64,000 nt of DNA from Bacillus thuringiensis (GCF_001182785.1 NZ_CP012099.1:2664501-2728500), one strand, 5' to 3'; positions 1 to 9,761 are shown, counted from the first letter of the stretch. Numbers and translations are program-made. The notes: generated by a model not told the origin, from the letters alone.

Positions 1-777
1 TTGTGACCAGTCACAAGTCTCAATTGACACTCGAGCTAAATTATCTATATGGTAAATGATTTGCTGTAATATATGAAGTTGGTTCTGCATGGTTAAAAAG
101 CTTCTCATTTCCTTCATTGTATGTTGATGATATTTCCAATCTTTCTGCTCATATTGAACAAATTGTATCGCCTTATGCAATAATAAAGTCAATTTAGATA
201 AATCCTGAGCAGTCTCCTTTTTCATACTTTTTTCTGCAACTAATGCAGCAGTCCATTCTTCCATAATATTTGCTGTTTTAGCAAATAGATCCTCTGTACA
301 TCCAAAAATCGTTTTCGTGTAGTGTGGTGGGAAAATGAAAAAATTCACTAAAGTAGATACTATAATACCAGTAGATGTAGTAGCTAAACGAATTAAAAAT
401 GCAGTGAAATAATGATCTGCCGTAATTGGAATCATAGCTACAGCAGTTAAAGTTGCGACTAATGTTCCCGCGTGTAACCTTAGTTTTTGACATGTAACGA
501 TCGTAAACATTGCAGCTAATGCATAAGAAATTGCTTGGTGGCCTAGGAAAAATGTGAAAGTCATGGCATATGCCGATCCAATTGTTGAGGCCGGAAAGCG
601 AATAAGTCCTTTTTTTATTGAGTCTGTTGCAGTTGGTTCAATTGTAACAATTGCTGTTATTACAGCAAAAATAGTTGGGATGTTGAAAAATTCACAAACT
701 AACACTGTAAGAAAAACTGCAATCCCAGTTTTAATTACTCTTCCCCCAACGATATTCCATTTTCTATCTTGATTCAT
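1..777 (-). CDS. Aromatic acid exporter family / FUSC-like membrane protein, partial
   Basis: Reading the minus strand from an ATG at 777 gives an open frame that runs off the left edge (259 codons seen). The first ~150 residues form four or more hydrophobic helices, with a run [15 protein letters not shown] typical of the aromatic-acid exporter (DUF939/FUSC N-terminal) family. A charged helical part (residues ~160-259) follows, as in that family's cytoplasmic domain. An AAGGA ribosome site lies ahead of the ATG. Family members are thought to export aromatic or other organic acids; the substrate here is unknown. The C-terminus is missing only because the window ends. Confidence 0.75.
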   Translation of the reverse strand, partial: MNQDRKWNIVGGRVIKTGIAVFLTVLVCEFFNIPTIFAVITAIVTIEPTATDSIKKGLIRFPASTIGSAYAMTFTFFLGHQAISYALAAMFTIVTCQKLRLHAGTLVATLTAVAMIPITADHYFTAFLIRLATTSTGIIVSTLVNFFIFPPHYTKTIFGCTEDLFAKTANIMEEWTAALVAEKSMKKETAQDLSKLTLLLHKAIQFVQYEQKDWKYHQHTMKEMRSFLTMQNQLHILQQIIYHIDNLARVSIETCDWSQ

Positions 778-839
778 TTTTTATATCCTTCATTTCTATT
801 TCATTTTATATACATATATTATATATTGTTAAAATAAAA

Positions 840-872
840 AAACCTACTACATGAATATTCAAGAGTAAGTTT
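840..872 (-). terminator. Intrinsic terminator after GNAT gene
   Basis: Inverted arms AAACCTACT / AGTAAGTTT (one G-U pair) are followed on the minus strand by a T-rich tract, just downstream of the GNAT gene ending at 882. Confidence 0.5.
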
Positions 873-881
873 TCTATCTCA

Positions 882-1379
882 TTATTTCATTATAGGTAAA
901 TGCATTATTATTTGTTGGCCAATTGGTCCCATTCTTCTAAAACCTTTATCCTCGAAGCCGACTTTTGCATATAAATTTTGTGCAGGAATATTTCTTTCAT
1001 TCACAGCAAGTACAACTTCATTTTTTATTGGAAAATAGCGTTTTACAAACTCTTCTAATAATAACAATGACTTTTTAGCGAATCCTTTTCTTTGTCTATT
1101 GTGATTAATAGAAAATGACGTTAAAAGTAAAGCATCCTCATTATCTGTGAACTCCTTTACTCTATCTCCCGTTTCCAATGCGAAAAGACCCACCGGTACC
1201 CCATTGTAATCTAAAATAACAATCACATTTTTTGTACGATCACTTTTTGCTTTTTCCAGTAATGCGCTTGGATCTGCTGTAAACTGAACTTGTTCACTTG
1301 GTAAAGTAAATGTTTGTATAACTTCTTTATATTTCTCCTTATACGGAACTAATTGAATTTCCCCTGTGTGTGTGTTCAT
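882..1379 (-). CDS. GNAT family N-acetyltransferase
   Basis: About 165 residues with the GNAT fold. The acetyl-CoA loop is seen as NRQRKGFAKKSLLLLEEF (Q/R-x-x-G-x-A type), followed by the VNERNIPAQNLYAKVGFEDKG strand-helix near the end. The upstream ATG at 1394 is possible, but GGGAGAG sits 6 bases before the ATG at 1379, so I prefer the latter. The substrate is unknown. The gene is monocistronic or follows the lipoprotein gene upstream after a 26-base gap. Confidence 0.8.
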   Translation of the reverse strand: MNTHTGEIQLVPYKEKYKEVIQTFTLPSEQVQFTADPSALLEKAKSDRTKNVIVILDYNGVPVGLFALETGDRVKEFTDNEDALLLTSFSINHNRQRKGFAKKSLLLLEEFVKRYFPIKNEVVLAVNERNIPAQNLYAKVGFEDKGFRRMGPIGQQIIMHLPIMK

Positions 1380-1405
1380 GCTAAACTCTCCCATTTTTTA
1401 GCTTA

Positions 1406-1762
1406 TTAACTTATACCTTGCTGTGCTTTTGAATGCACTCTTCCATCTAAAAAGGTAATTTCAACAAATGAATTTGGATCGTTTCCTTTCCAAGCAAAAA
1501 TTTGTTTAATTTGTGTAGAATGTTCTACCCCTTCTTCTATAAGTAAATCCCCTTCAAAACCAATTAAATCTTTCACTTCTGTATAAGTCATTCCTTCATT
1601 TATGTTCGAGAAATGATTTATATTGATAGATTCTTTCTGTTGCCTTTCCATCACAGTAGAAGAAGTTGCTGTTTGATTTTTCACTTCTTTTCTCTTTTCA
1701 CACGCTGTCATACTGAAACCTAAGCATAAACTAAACAATATACATGCGCTTTTTTTCATCAT
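1406..1762 (-). CDS. Small lipoprotein with DUF3862-like domain
   Basis: The protein has about 118 residues. Residues 1-21 are a lipoprotein signal ending in MTAC, so Cys21 is the likely lipidation site. After a polar linker comes a compact domain starting NHFSNINEGMTYTEVKDLIGFEG, the pattern of DUF3862 / SmpA-OmlA-like folds (a BLIP-like alpha-beta unit). The start at 1762 is chosen because GGAGGG lies about 9 bases upstream; an ATG at 1783 would put residues before the signal. The function is unknown; it is probably an envelope-attached structural or inhibitory protein. Confidence 0.65.
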   Translation of the reverse strand: MMKKSACILFSLCLGFSMTACEKRKEVKNQTATSSTVMERQQKESININHFSNINEGMTYTEVKDLIGFEGDLLIEEGVEHSTQIKQIFAWKGNDPNSFVEITFLDGRVHSKAQQGIS

Positions 1763-1835
1763 AACAGTTGTCCCTCCCATCATAATTAAACCATATATTC
1801 CCTTAAAAATAAACTGAATATTTAATATTATACTT

Positions 1836-1862
1836 AAAAACCTCGCACAATTAAGTACGAGG
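1836..1862 (-). terminator. Terminator of the sleB operon
   Basis: CCTCG / CGAGG arms with a minus-strand TTTTTAAG tail lie directly after the last gene of the sleB-ypeB-lipoprotein operon. Confidence 0.6.
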
Positions 1863-1868
1863 CTAATT

Positions 1869-2465
1869 TCATTTATTCAAATGATTATTTGATTGATCAT
1901 CCTGTTCTTTTCTTAACTCTTGTTCTTCATCTTTTGGTAATTGTTTATCATTATCTTTAATTGGATTCGTTTCTCGATTTTCAATCATATCATTTGGAAC
2001 TTGTGGCATTACTCGTCCCACAATAGCCGCTAATTCATCTAGTATACCTTCACCTGTTTTTCCTTTTTTAATTTGCTTTCCGATTTGTTTGAGGCGTTCA
2101 TACGTATCAACATCTGCTACAACGACTGCATTAGCACCGTCAGGGTCATTTTTTAAACTTTCTGCAACAGAATATTTAATTGATTCAACACGAGTTCGAT
2201 CAAGTTTTGCTTTTACGTCTATACCTACAATAGCATATTTTCCAACAACGACCGCTGTCGCATCATTCACACCTGGCACACTTGCTGCTAAAGATGCTAA
2301 ATGATCTGCTGCTTTTTCATTTGGCTTATTTGATTTATTCGTATAATTAACATTTTTCATTGAGACATTTTTTTGTTCTGGTTTTTCGTTTGGATTATCT
2401 TTTTTTCCGATACTACATCCAGTAATAACGAAACAGAGCATCAACATATATATTAGGGTTTTCAC
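1869..2465 (-). CDS. YhcN/YlaJ-family sporulation lipoprotein
   Basis: The protein has about 198 residues. The N-terminus is hydrophobic and ends FVITGC, a lipobox with Cys at about 16. The body carries the YhcN/YlaJ signature (VPGVNDATAVVVGKYAIVGIDV, and later VVVADVDTYERLKQIGKQI) and the tail is acidic and basic, rich in K/E/Q. This family is found in the inner membrane or coat of spores and is linked to germination. Several GTG codons compete as start; GTG at 2465 has GGTG seven bases upstream. It is the third gene of the sleB-ypeB operon, 26 bases after ypeB, a known arrangement in the B. cereus group. Confidence 0.85.
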   Translation of the reverse strand: MKTLIYMLMLCFVITGCSIGKKDNPNEKPEQKNVSMKNVNYTNKSNKPNEKAADHLASLAASVPGVNDATAVVVGKYAIVGIDVKAKLDRTRVESIKYSVAESLKNDPDGANAVVVADVDTYERLKQIGKQIKKGKTGEGILDELAAIVGRVMPQVPNDMIENRETNPIKDNDKQLPKDEEQELRKEQDDQSNNHLNK

Positions 2466-2491
2466 TATTTTCACCACTTTACTATTAAAGT

Positions 2492-3832
2492 TTAATCATA
2501 AATTTTTTCAACAGCTTGCATTTTCTTTACCTTTTCCTCGGCCCCGCTATTAGCATTAATGAATATTTGGTACGTATCTTTTCCTAAAGTACCTACAAAT
2601 TCATAGCAAAGTACTTCATTATGCAAATCATTAACTACTACAGCTTTACGTTCTTCCATTACTTTTACATCCGGATTGATTTTCTTTCTTGCTTCTGCTG
2701 CAGTTAGCTTTGCCGATGGAACTGTTCGTTTTTGATGTGACGCTAAATATTCTTTTGCGGAGAACCCTACGATAGAACCGTCATCTAAAGCAATTTTCAT
2801 TTGGATTGCTTCTGGATAAATTCGTACTCCATTTTCATTTACTACATACGTAAATACACCAACATTATCATATTGTGAGCTATTATAAAGCTCCATATTA
2901 TTAAACTTATGGTCCTTTAAAAATTTTAAACCTTTACTACCTGCATCGTTTAAACTAACTTTCTGTTCTTTAATTTCGCGGTTATTCATAACCCAAATTG
3001 GATATCCGCCTTTTCCGGTAATATCCATATAGAACTCATTGTTCGTTGCTTCATCTTTAATTTTCACACTATAGAAGGATTCTTTCGCACCTTTTCCACT
3101 TTTCTCTACATCTACTTTTTCATTTCCTTTTAAATTCAAAAACGATTTGGCAATTTTCGCCGCTTCATCTTTAGAAATTGCCTTTCCTTCCGCTTCAAAT
3201 CCGCCTTTTTTATTTTTTTGCGCACTTGTAAAGGTCGGTCCGAAGTTTGTAGAAGAATATGATGTTACGTTTTTCTCTACAGTTTTCAATCCATCAATAA
3301 TTGTGTTATCTGCTGGATCACGATTTGATGCAAGTGCCATTTCTACATCCATCCAGCGTAAATTATTTTTCAAAACAAGATGTTGTACTTTTCTTAGTTC
3401 ATCTTGTATATTTCCTGCATTTGAATATAAAGTTTGTAGCGTTTTATATTCTTGCTCATTTAACGGCTCTTTTTCTAAATCACGAATGGCTGCACGGTAA
3501 CTGAAATCACCGATATTCGCTAAAAATTCTTCCGTTTTATTAAATGGCATTAATGTTAAAGGAAGTTGTCCTACATCTGAGCGAGCTTCAGATGTTAAAC
3601 GCCATACATCCGCTAATGCAGGTGATAAAGATGATCGTGAATTCATCGCAAGTGTTGTGCCAATTTTATCGTGTAATAAATCGACTTCGTATGCTAAATC
3701 ATGGAATGCACGTTGATAGCTATTTTCCGCTCGAATTAAAACCGCATTTTTCTCTTGGTGCTCTTTATAGCCCCAATAGCCTGTTCCTACTACACCGACT
3801 GTTAATAATACAATGATAATACCTCGTAACAT
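2492..3832 (-). CDS. ypeB: Germination protein YpeB
   Basis: 446 residues. There is an N-terminal membrane anchor (residues ~4-18), then a long helical region, then PepSY-like repeats from ~220 onward (KISKDEAAKIAKSFLNL, LTAAEARKKINPDVKVMEERKAVV). YpeB is needed for the stability and localisation of the cortex-lytic enzyme SleB in dormant spores. It lies 15 bases downstream of sleB, so the two are co-transcribed, presumably in the forespore. The length matches family members and there is no sign of damage. Confidence 0.95.
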   Translation of the reverse strand: MLRGIIIVLLTVGVVGTGYWGYKEHQEKNAVLIRAENSYQRAFHDLAYEVDLLHDKIGTTLAMNSRSSLSPALADVWRLTSEARSDVGQLPLTLMPFNKTEEFLANIGDFSYRAAIRDLEKEPLNEQEYKTLQTLYSNAGNIQDELRKVQHLVLKNNLRWMDVEMALASNRDPADNTIIDGLKTVEKNVTSYSSTNFGPTFTSAQKNKKGGFEAEGKAISKDEAAKIAKSFLNLKGNEKVDVEKSGKGAKESFYSVKIKDEATNNEFYMDITGKGGYPIWVMNNREIKEQKVSLNDAGSKGLKFLKDHKFNNMELYNSSQYDNVGVFTYVVNENGVRIYPEAIQMKIALDDGSIVGFSAKEYLASHQKRTVPSAKLTAAEARKKINPDVKVMEERKAVVVNDLHNEVLCYEFVGTLGKDTYQIFINANSGAEEKVKKMQAVEKIYD

Positions 3833-3847
3833 TGTCCCACCTCCGCT

Positions 3848-4627
3848 CTATTTACAGAAAATATGTTTACCGATTTTTTTAATTTGTGGACGAGTCCAAA
3901 TCCATTTACTAGTCGCAGTATCTGGATTGAAATAATATAAAGCATTTCCTGTTGGATCCCATCCGTTAATCGCATCTAAAACTGCTTTTTTTGCTGTTTC
4001 ATTTGGCGTTAAATATATTTGTCCATCGGCTACTGCTGTAAATGCTCTAGGCTCAAAGATTACACCTGAAACAGTATTTGGGAATGACGCACTTGTAACA
4101 CGATTCAAAATAACAGCAGCTACTGCAACTTGTCCTAAATACGGTTCACCACGTGATTCTCCGTATACTGCGTTTGCCATAAGCTGAATATCATTTTGAG
4201 AATAACCGTTCGGAACATTTGTCCCTTTATTTTGAGGTGGTTTATTCTCTTGTGCAGTTCCGCCGCTATTTCCTTTATTCGTTGTCGTCCCTTTGTTAGC
4301 AGTTGACTTGTCATACTTCGTTGCCTTCACGAGCATTTGCTTCGTTTTAGCTCCAGCTAAACCATCAACGGGTAATCCGAATTTCTCTTGAAAATTCCGA
4401 AGTGCCCAATATGTACCCCATCCGAAAACACCATCCACTTTTCCCGTATAAAATCCGTTATATTTCAAACGAGATTGCAGTTCAATGACATCTTCGCCAG
4501 ATGCTCCTCTTTGAATGACTTGATTAGAAAAAGCTTCTACATTCTTTAGTTGTATACTACTGACCATTAAAGACAGTCCTATGAACGTAAGTAAAACTGC
4601 TATTTTAAAAATAGCTTTTTGGCGCAT
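3848..4627 (-). CDS. sleB: Spore cortex-lytic enzyme SleB
   Basis: 259 residues. A signal peptide (to about residue 32) is followed by a peptidoglycan-binding domain 1 (residues ~38-100, GASGEDVIELQSRLKYNGFY) and a low-complexity T/N/G/K linker. The C-terminal Hydrolase_2 lytic transglycosylase domain (~145-259) contains the AVYGESRGEPYLGQ motif, whose first Glu is the catalytic acid. SleB cuts cortex peptidoglycan containing muramic-delta-lactam during germination. The ATG at 4627 has GGAGGG upstream. It is the first gene of the operon with ypeB and the YhcN-like lipoprotein. Confidence 0.96.
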   Translation of the reverse strand: MRQKAIFKIAVLLTFIGLSLMVSSIQLKNVEAFSNQVIQRGASGEDVIELQSRLKYNGFYTGKVDGVFGWGTYWALRNFQEKFGLPVDGLAGAKTKQMLVKATKYDKSTANKGTTTNKGNSGGTAQENKPPQNKGTNVPNGYSQNDIQLMANAVYGESRGEPYLGQVAVAAVILNRVTSASFPNTVSGVIFEPRAFTAVADGQIYLTPNETAKKAVLDAINGWDPTGNALYYFNPDTATSKWIWTRPQIKKIGKHIFCK

Positions 4628-4772
4628 AATTTTCCCTCCTTAATTACGGAAATGATTTCTTGGTTATGTTTTGTAAAAGCCTCGCTTTTATGTAAAGAAG
4701 ACAAAAAAATCCAAACTAATATCGTTGAAAAAATATGTAAACAATATAAAAAAAGGATAAAAGGAGTTCATC

Positions 4773-5105
4773 ATGAAGAAATCGTTAAAACGTGTCGCAC
4801 TCGTCATTCTGTTCCTAACAACATGTTCAAATATATATACAGGCTCATCAATTGTTCATGCGCAGCCGCCGTATGCCAAATGGGGTAAACTTGCCGTAGA
4901 AAAGACGAAAGAACAATACCCAAAAGCAGAAATTATTGACTATCTTCATATAGGTAGAAAACCAAAAACAGTTCAAATAACTATTGAAAAATTTAAATTG
5001 TGGTTACGTGAAGATGGAAAAGAATATGGTGTTTTTGTTGATGTAGAATTTGAAACGAAGACGGAGAAATTTATAAAGTTGTCGTTTCAGAAGACGAGTA
5101 GATAA
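4773..5105 (+). CDS. Secreted DUF3889 protein
   Basis: 110 residues with a Sec signal peptide ending near VHA (residue 30). A single small domain follows, starting PPYAKWGKLAVEKTKEQYP with later alternating strands (TVQITIEKFKLWLREDGKEYGVFVDVEF), the DUF3889 pattern. The function is unknown. The last codon is AGA and the TAA stop is the first TAA of the adjoining bcr1-like repeat (5102-5160), so the 3' end of the gene and the repeat coincide. An AAGGAG site sits before the ATG. Confidence 0.8.
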   Translation: MKKSLKRVALVILFLTTCSNIYTGSSIVHAQPPYAKWGKLAVEKTKEQYPKAEIIDYLHIGRKPKTVQITIEKFKLWLREDGKEYGVFVDVEFETKTEKFIKLSFQKTSR

Positions 5106-5160
5106 AGTGAAACTTTAATCAGCCCTCACCAATCGGGCTGCCCGTTAATGCGGGATAAAA
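5102..5160 (+). repeat. bcr1-like element, copy a (internally rearranged)
   Basis: The element starts ATAAAGTGAAACTTTAATCA and ends GCGGGATAAAA, with ATAAA at both ends. It keeps the first part of the long insert seen in the copy at 63808-63932 (CACCAATCGGGCT) and then joins directly to the GCCCGTTAATGCGGG hairpin, as if an internal stretch had been lost between GGGC-type repeats. Its first TAA is the stop codon of the DUF3889 gene. Confidence 0.75.
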
Positions 5161-5163
5161 TGA

Positions 5164-5196
5164 AACCCCACTGTTAAAAATGGAAACAGTGGGGTT
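5164..5196. terminator. Bidirectional intrinsic terminator
   Basis: Perfect 12-bp arms AACCCCACTGTT / AACAGTGGGGTT lie between convergent genes, 4 bases after the repeat. Confidence 0.8.
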
Positions 5197-5206
5197 CCTT
5201 GCATTT

Positions 5207-5830
5207 CTAAAATTCTTTCCTAAAGTTTCGATTCCCTAAAAATCTTACCAATATACAAATAGCGCCAATTACTACAGCTATCCCTATACTATATAAAAGT
5301 ACTTTACCATATCCACCTATTCTCGGATCTAAAAACGGATATGGATACCAATTCACGATTGGACCACGTATTAAGCTATATACAACGTAAAAACACGGGA
5401 ATAAGAGCCAACTTGCAGCTTGTTTCCAAGTGATTTTCTTAATAGGTGGATTTAAAATCCAATCTAAAAGCATTGCAATCGGCATGATATAATGTAGCAC
5501 AGTATTTACCCATGGTATTGCCGTTTGAAGTGACTCTTCTAACCCTCTTAGTAACAAAAAATAAACGAGTCCTGTCGTAAGTATATATACCGTCGCCGCA
5601 CCACGAAGTATACTAAACTGTTCTGAGCGACCAAATGTAGCTGTTCCGATACTGCTTAAAAGGAGAATACATGCAACTAAAATGTTACTTTCAATAGTGA
5701 AAAAACTAAAAAAGTTAACTGGATTAAACGGCTTCACTTGTGCCCTAATTATGAATTGCGTAATAATGGCGCTACACGCTAGAAGACTTAAACATATTCT
5801 AAATAAAGATAAAGTTTTTACATCCCTCAT
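5207..5830 (-). CDS. Pr6Pr family membrane protein
   Basis: About 207 residues with six predicted membrane helices. Motifs such as NFFSFFTIESNILVACILLL and TVLHYIMPIAMLLDWIL match the Pr6Pr (FAR-17a/AIG1-related) integral membrane family. The ATG at 5830 is preceded by AAAAGGAGGGAATGT; the in-frame ATG at 5881 lies inside the upstream gene and lacks a good site. The function is unknown. The gene follows the serine hydrolase gene with a 16-base gap, so the two are probably co-transcribed. Confidence 0.75.
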   Translation of the reverse strand: MRDVKTLSLFRICLSLLACSAIITQFIIRAQVKPFNPVNFFSFFTIESNILVACILLLSSIGTATFGRSEQFSILRGAATVYILTTGLVYFLLLRGLEESLQTAIPWVNTVLHYIMPIAMLLDWILNPPIKKITWKQAASWLLFPCFYVVYSLIRGPIVNWYPYPFLDPRIGGYGKVLLYSIGIAVVIGAICILVRFLGNRNFRKEF

Positions 5831-5846
5831 ACATTCCCTCCTTTTC

Positions 5847-6764
5847 TTATATATAATCGGAATTATTCTGTACATGCTCAATAAATAATTTCAATGGAAC
5901 GAGCCCACGTTTTGGCATATGACTACTTATAATAGCTACTATTTCTAACTGAGGAATGATAACGATGTATTGTCCGCCGTATCCCATAGCAAAATATATA
6001 CAATACGGTATGTGAAATCTTTCGTTATGTAATACCCACCAGTGATATCCATATGCACCGACATGTTCATATGTTTCAAATAGAGCCCTACTTGACTCTT
6101 CTAACCATTTCGCTGATACAATTTCTTTTTCATTCCAATATCCATTTTGCAAACATAACTTTCCTAATTTTAACAAATCGGTAGATTTCATTTTCATACC
6201 GAAGCCGCCGATATATATACCTTGCGGATCTTGTTGCCACTCGTATTCGTTAATTTCTAATGGATCAAATAAATATTTCTTTGCAAACCGCTCTGTCGAC
6301 ATTCCAGTAGCTTCTTGAATAATATAGCTCAGTAAATGAGAAGAACCTGAATTATAATTCATTTTTGTAGCGGGTTCTTCAATTATTGGCTTTTCTAATA
6401 TGTACTGTACCCAGTTCTCTGATTCTACAAAGTCATTTGGGAATACTACTCCATTTCCAAACTCTTTCCAATCCTCACCAGTAGTCATTGTTAATAAGTG
6501 ATAAAGCGTCAAATCATGTTTTTCCCCAGGTACTTTTTCAATCCACTCTGTAATCGGTGTATGTATATCATTTATATAGCTCTTATCAATTGCAATACCA
6601 ATTAATAAAGATACAATACTTTTTGTAATCGAATTTATTTTATATAAGTTATTTGCACATTCAGGTGTTTTATAATACTCAGTTGTTAATTCCCCTTTTT
6701 GATAAACAAGAAATGTATTCACTTTTTTCTTTTCGAATTTATTTTCTAGTTGCTTGAAATCCAA
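5847..6764 (-). CDS. Serine hydrolase, class C beta-lactamase / esterase fold
   Basis: 305 residues. The S-x-x-K motif is SITK in KINSITKSIVSLLIG (around residue 48), the Y-x-N-type motif is YNSGSSHLLSYI, and a final HMPKRG segment could stand for the KTG box. There is no signal peptide, so it is probably cytoplasmic, like many penicillin-binding-protein-related esterases in this group. The start is TTG at 6764 with AGAGGT about 8 bases upstream. The substrate is unknown; the lack of a secretion signal argues against a role in beta-lactam resistance. Confidence 0.8.
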   Translation of the reverse strand: MDFKQLENKFEKKKVNTFLVYQKGELTTEYYKTPECANNLYKINSITKSIVSLLIGIAIDKSYINDIHTPITEWIEKVPGEKHDLTLYHLLTMTTGEDWKEFGNGVVFPNDFVESENWVQYILEKPIIEEPATKMNYNSGSSHLLSYIIQEATGMSTERFAKKYLFDPLEINEYEWQQDPQGIYIGGFGMKMKSTDLLKLGKLCLQNGYWNEKEIVSAKWLEESSRALFETYEHVGAYGYHWWVLHNERFHIPYCIYFAMGYGGQYIVIIPQLEIVAIISSHMPKRGLVPLKLFIEHVQNNSDYI

Positions 6765-6846
6765 AAACTTTACCTCTATTTAAATAGTTACTCCATTTAT
6801 TATATCTTGTTACTTCATTTTAAACATAATTGTGCTCAAATAAAAA

Positions 6847-6880
6847 TAAACCTGTCAGCCATAATGAACTGACAGGTTTA
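6847..6880 (-). terminator. Terminator of the kyn operon
   Basis: Perfect 11-bp arms AAACCTGTCAG / CTGACAGGTTT with a minus-strand TTTATTTTTATTT tail end the kynU-kynB-kynA transcript. Confidence 0.8.
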
Positions 6881-6883
6881 TTT

Positions 6884-7723
6884 TTATAATTTCGTACGAA
6901 CATTCCAAAGCTCTGGGAAGAATTGTTGATCAAGTACTCGTTTTAAATAAGAAACACCGGAGGATCCACCTGTACCCATTTTATGTCCAATAATTCGTTC
7001 TACTGTTTTCATATGACGGAAACGCCATTGTTGTAGCCAGTCTTCAATATCAATCAATTTTTCAGCAAGCTGATATAAATTCCAATATTTTTTCACATCC
7101 GCATACACTTCTAACCACGCCGCTTCTACTGTTGCATCTTCTTCGTAAGGTTGCGTAATATCACGGTTTAACACATCTTTATGAATAGGGAATCCTTCTT
7201 TTACTAATGCTTGAATTGCGACATCATATAGACTTGGTGCATGTAGCGCTTTATGAAGTCGTGCATGTAATTCTGGATCCTTTTCATAAATTTTTAATGC
7301 GTGTGGCGTTTTATAGCCAAGTGCATACTCAATCATACGGTATTGATACGATTGAAAACCTGAAGCTTGACCGAGTGAATCACGAAACTCAATATATTCT
7401 GATGGTGTTAATGTCGCTAGAATATCCCAAGATTGAATAATTTGAGACTGAATTTTTGATACACGTGCTAACATTTTAAAAGCTGGTTGTAATTTATCTT
7501 GTTTAATAGATTCAATCGCCGCATCTAGCTCATGTAAAATGAGCTTCATCCAAAGCTCACTCGCTTGGTGAATAACGATAAATAACATTTCATCATGATG
7601 GTCCGATAATCTTTTTTGAGAAGATAGTAAACTATCTAATTGTAAATACTCCCCATACGTCATATTCTCTTTAAAATCCGTATGAATCCCTTTTTCCATA
7701 ATTACTTTTTCATTTTCTTTCAT
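6884..7723 (-). CDS. kynA: Tryptophan 2,3-dioxygenase
   Basis: 279 residues. This heme enzyme opens the tryptophan indole ring to N-formylkynurenine. The family signatures are clear: [16 protein letters not shown] at the N-terminus, [14 protein letters not shown], the substrate-binding [12 protein letters not shown], and the C-terminal [20 protein letters not shown] carrying the axial heme His. The ATG at 7723 fits the ribosome site AAGGGG better than the TTG at 7732. It is the last gene of the kynU-kynB-kynA operon, 32 bases after kynB. Confidence 0.96.
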   Translation of the reverse strand: MKENEKVIMEKGIHTDFKENMTYGEYLQLDSLLSSQKRLSDHHDEMLFIVIHQASELWMKLILHELDAAIESIKQDKLQPAFKMLARVSKIQSQIIQSWDILATLTPSEYIEFRDSLGQASGFQSYQYRMIEYALGYKTPHALKIYEKDPELHARLHKALHAPSLYDVAIQALVKEGFPIHKDVLNRDITQPYEEDATVEAAWLEVYADVKKYWNLYQLAEKLIDIEDWLQQWRFRHMKTVERIIGHKMGTGGSSGVSYLKRVLDQQFFPELWNVRTKL

Positions 7724-7755
7724 ATTAGCCAAACGCCCCTTTTATATAATTCTAC

Positions 7756-8385
7756 TTATATTGGTCTAATAACGGCTCGAACTGGACTTCCATCTGCATC
7801 AGTTAATGCAAGTGGTAATGCAATAAGTTCATAATCACCGTCTGCTACATGATCTAGTACGACATTTTCTAAAATATGAATTCCATGTTTAAATAATTGA
7901 TGATGCGCTGCTAATTCTTTATCATCTAGCGGATCAACTGATGGTACATCTACTCCGATTAAACGAATACCTTTCTCTGAAAGAAACGACGCTATGTCTG
8001 CACGTAAATGAGGGATCACATTTGGAAATTCTTCAGCTTTTCCATGTGAAGATGTACGTAATAATAATCGTTCTACACCTTCTAAATGAAAGCTTTCTAA
8101 TTCCTTTTTCCCGATGCTTTCAAGATTAGAAACGTCAATAATCCGTGCTGGGCCAACATACACTTGAACATCTAAATCCAATACTTTCTTTCCATCATTA
8201 TCAAAATGAAATGGTGCATCAATATGAGTGCCTGTATGAATACTCATCGTTAACTTTCCGACATTTACCGAGCCACTTTCTTCTTTTGACCATGAAACTT
8301 CATACGAGAACGGTGTATCTCCTGGCCACGTTGCAATATTATTATTTAGCGGTTGTGAAATATCAATCCATTCTGATGTTTTCAT
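7756..8385 (-). CDS. kynB: Arylformamidase (kynurenine formamidase)
   Basis: 209 residues, metal-dependent cyclase-like family. The metal-binding motif HTGTHIDAPFHF is near residue 50, and the C-terminal ELIALPLALTDADGSPVRAVI is typical of bacterial KynB. It hydrolyses N-formylkynurenine to kynurenine and formate. The start is only two bases after the kynU stop, so translation is probably coupled. This is the middle gene of the operon. Confidence 0.96.
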   Translation of the reverse strand: MKTSEWIDISQPLNNNIATWPGDTPFSYEVSWSKEESGSVNVGKLTMSIHTGTHIDAPFHFDNDGKKVLDLDVQVYVGPARIIDVSNLESIGKKELESFHLEGVERLLLRTSSHGKAEEFPNVIPHLRADIASFLSEKGIRLIGVDVPSVDPLDDKELAAHHQLFKHGIHILENVVLDHVADGDYELIALPLALTDADGSPVRAVIRPI

Positions 8386-8387
8386 AC

Positions 8388-9674
8388 TTATGCCACAACC
8401 TCTCGCTTATTTTCAAACTGCTTATACTCTTCATTTTCCATAATTTTCTTTAATATCTGTACAGATTTCCACACTTCTTCGTATGTGTTATATAAAGCGA
8501 CTGGCGCGAGTCTCACTCCATTTGGTGCTCTAAAATCTGGGATTACTCCATTTGCCTTTAGCGCTTTACATATACGTGCTGCTTCTGTATGCTCTAAATA
8601 AATGTGCCCGCCTCGACTTTCATCCTCTAATGGATTTCCAATTGTAAATTCGAAATCTTTTAATTCATGATCAATTAAATTCAACATGTATCTCGTAATA
8701 TGTAAAGACTTCTCGCGTAAACGTTCAATACCAGCATCTTTGAAAATTTCAAGAGAACCAATTAATGGTGCTGTACTTAATACGTGAGGTGTACCAATTT
8801 GATAAGCACCTGCATGATCAGCCGCGGTTAATGTATGCTCCATATCAAACTGCTTATCTTTTCTAGAACTAAACCATCCAGATAATCCTGGCAGTCTATT
8901 AAAATGTTTATTATTTACATAAAGTCCTGCAACACCACCCGGTCCTGCATTTAAATATTTATAATTGCACCAAACAGCAAAATCGACATCCCAATCTTTG
9001 AAATGATGCGGAATAGATCCTATTGAATGGCATAAATCAAATCCGATATGAATGCCGCGTTTATGAGCTTCCGTTGTTAAACGTTTCATATCCAGAATTT
9101 GACCACTTCTATATAAAACAGAAGGTAATAAAATTAAAGCGATATCATCTTCCATCGCATGAATAATATCTTCTTCAGAAAGTGTTCTACCATCTCGGCT
9201 TTTCACTCTTACTAGATGCTCCTCTGGATCTAATCCTTTTAAACGAATTTGACTTTGAAGTGCATAAATATCTGACGGGAAAGTCAATTCATCCGCAAGT
9301 ATTTTTGTACGAATTCCTTTCGGCTCATAAAACGTCGCAATAACTTGGTGTATATTTGTAGTCGTAGAACCGGTTACAATAGTTTCCTCCGGTAAAGCTC
9401 CAATAAGAGGGGCTGTAAGTTTACCTAATTTCTCTGAAAGGAAGAACCACGGGTGCTCACCTTCAGTCCAGCCGTCAATTCCATATTCTTTCCACGAATC
9501 TAGCAACGTAAGTAATGATTTCTCTGCTCTTTTTGAAAGTAGCCCTAATGAGTTTCCATCTAAATATATAGTACCTTCTTTTTTATAGAATTCAGTTTGA
9601 AAATCTTTCAGTTCATCATGTTTATCACATTCAAGCGCATACTCATAAGTTGGTTGAAATGGTTCTTTATACAT
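8388..9674 (-). CDS. kynU: Kynureninase
   Basis: 428 residues, a PLP enzyme of fold type I that cleaves kynurenine to anthranilate and alanine. The PLP lysine lies in [14 protein letters not shown], with [14 protein letters not shown] ahead of it and [15 protein letters not shown] at the N-terminus. It is the first gene of the operon; its promoter overlaps the divergent TetR gene control region. No genes for further anthranilate breakdown are visible nearby, so the anthranilate may be released or used elsewhere. Confidence 0.96.
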   Translation of the reverse strand: MYKEPFQPTYEYALECDKHDELKDFQTEFYKKEGTIYLDGNSLGLLSKRAEKSLLTLLDSWKEYGIDGWTEGEHPWFFLSEKLGKLTAPLIGALPEETIVTGSTTTNIHQVIATFYEPKGIRTKILADELTFPSDIYALQSQIRLKGLDPEEHLVRVKSRDGRTLSEEDIIHAMEDDIALILLPSVLYRSGQILDMKRLTTEAHKRGIHIGFDLCHSIGSIPHHFKDWDVDFAVWCNYKYLNAGPGGVAGLYVNNKHFNRLPGLSGWFSSRKDKQFDMEHTLTAADHAGAYQIGTPHVLSTAPLIGSLEIFKDAGIERLREKSLHITRYMLNLIDHELKDFEFTIGNPLEDESRGGHIYLEHTEAARICKALKANGVIPDFRAPNGVRLAPVALYNTYEEVWKSVQILKKIMENEEYKQFENKREVVA

Positions 9675-9717
9675 GGTGTCACCTTCTCTTAATTTTCTTT
9701 TTATTCTAACTAATTGA

Positions 9718-9747
9718 AATATAGCACCTTAATTGATATAACGTCAA
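9718..9747 (-). promoter_or_regulatory. Sigma-A promoter of kynU-kynB-kynA
   Basis: On the minus strand, TTGACG and TATATT are separated by 18 bases, 44 bases upstream of the kynU ATG. The -35 box lies at the junction of the two 13-bp direct repeats. Confidence 0.65.
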
Positions 9748-9760
9748 TGATATTATGTCA
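9734..9760. promoter_or_regulatory. Tandem 13-bp operator candidate between kynU and tetR
   Basis: TGATATAACGTCA (9734-9746) and TGATATTATGTCA (9748-9760) match at 11 of 13 positions and are one base apart. Each is partly palindromic (TGA...TCA). They cover the kynU -35 box and abut the -35 box of the divergent TetR gene, the expected position for an operator bound by that regulator. Confidence 0.55.
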
Positions 9761-9761
9761 G

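Noticed and set aside
278..772. Short frames on both strands at the left edge
   Set aside because: Both are shadows of the partial exporter gene read on the minus strand from 777.
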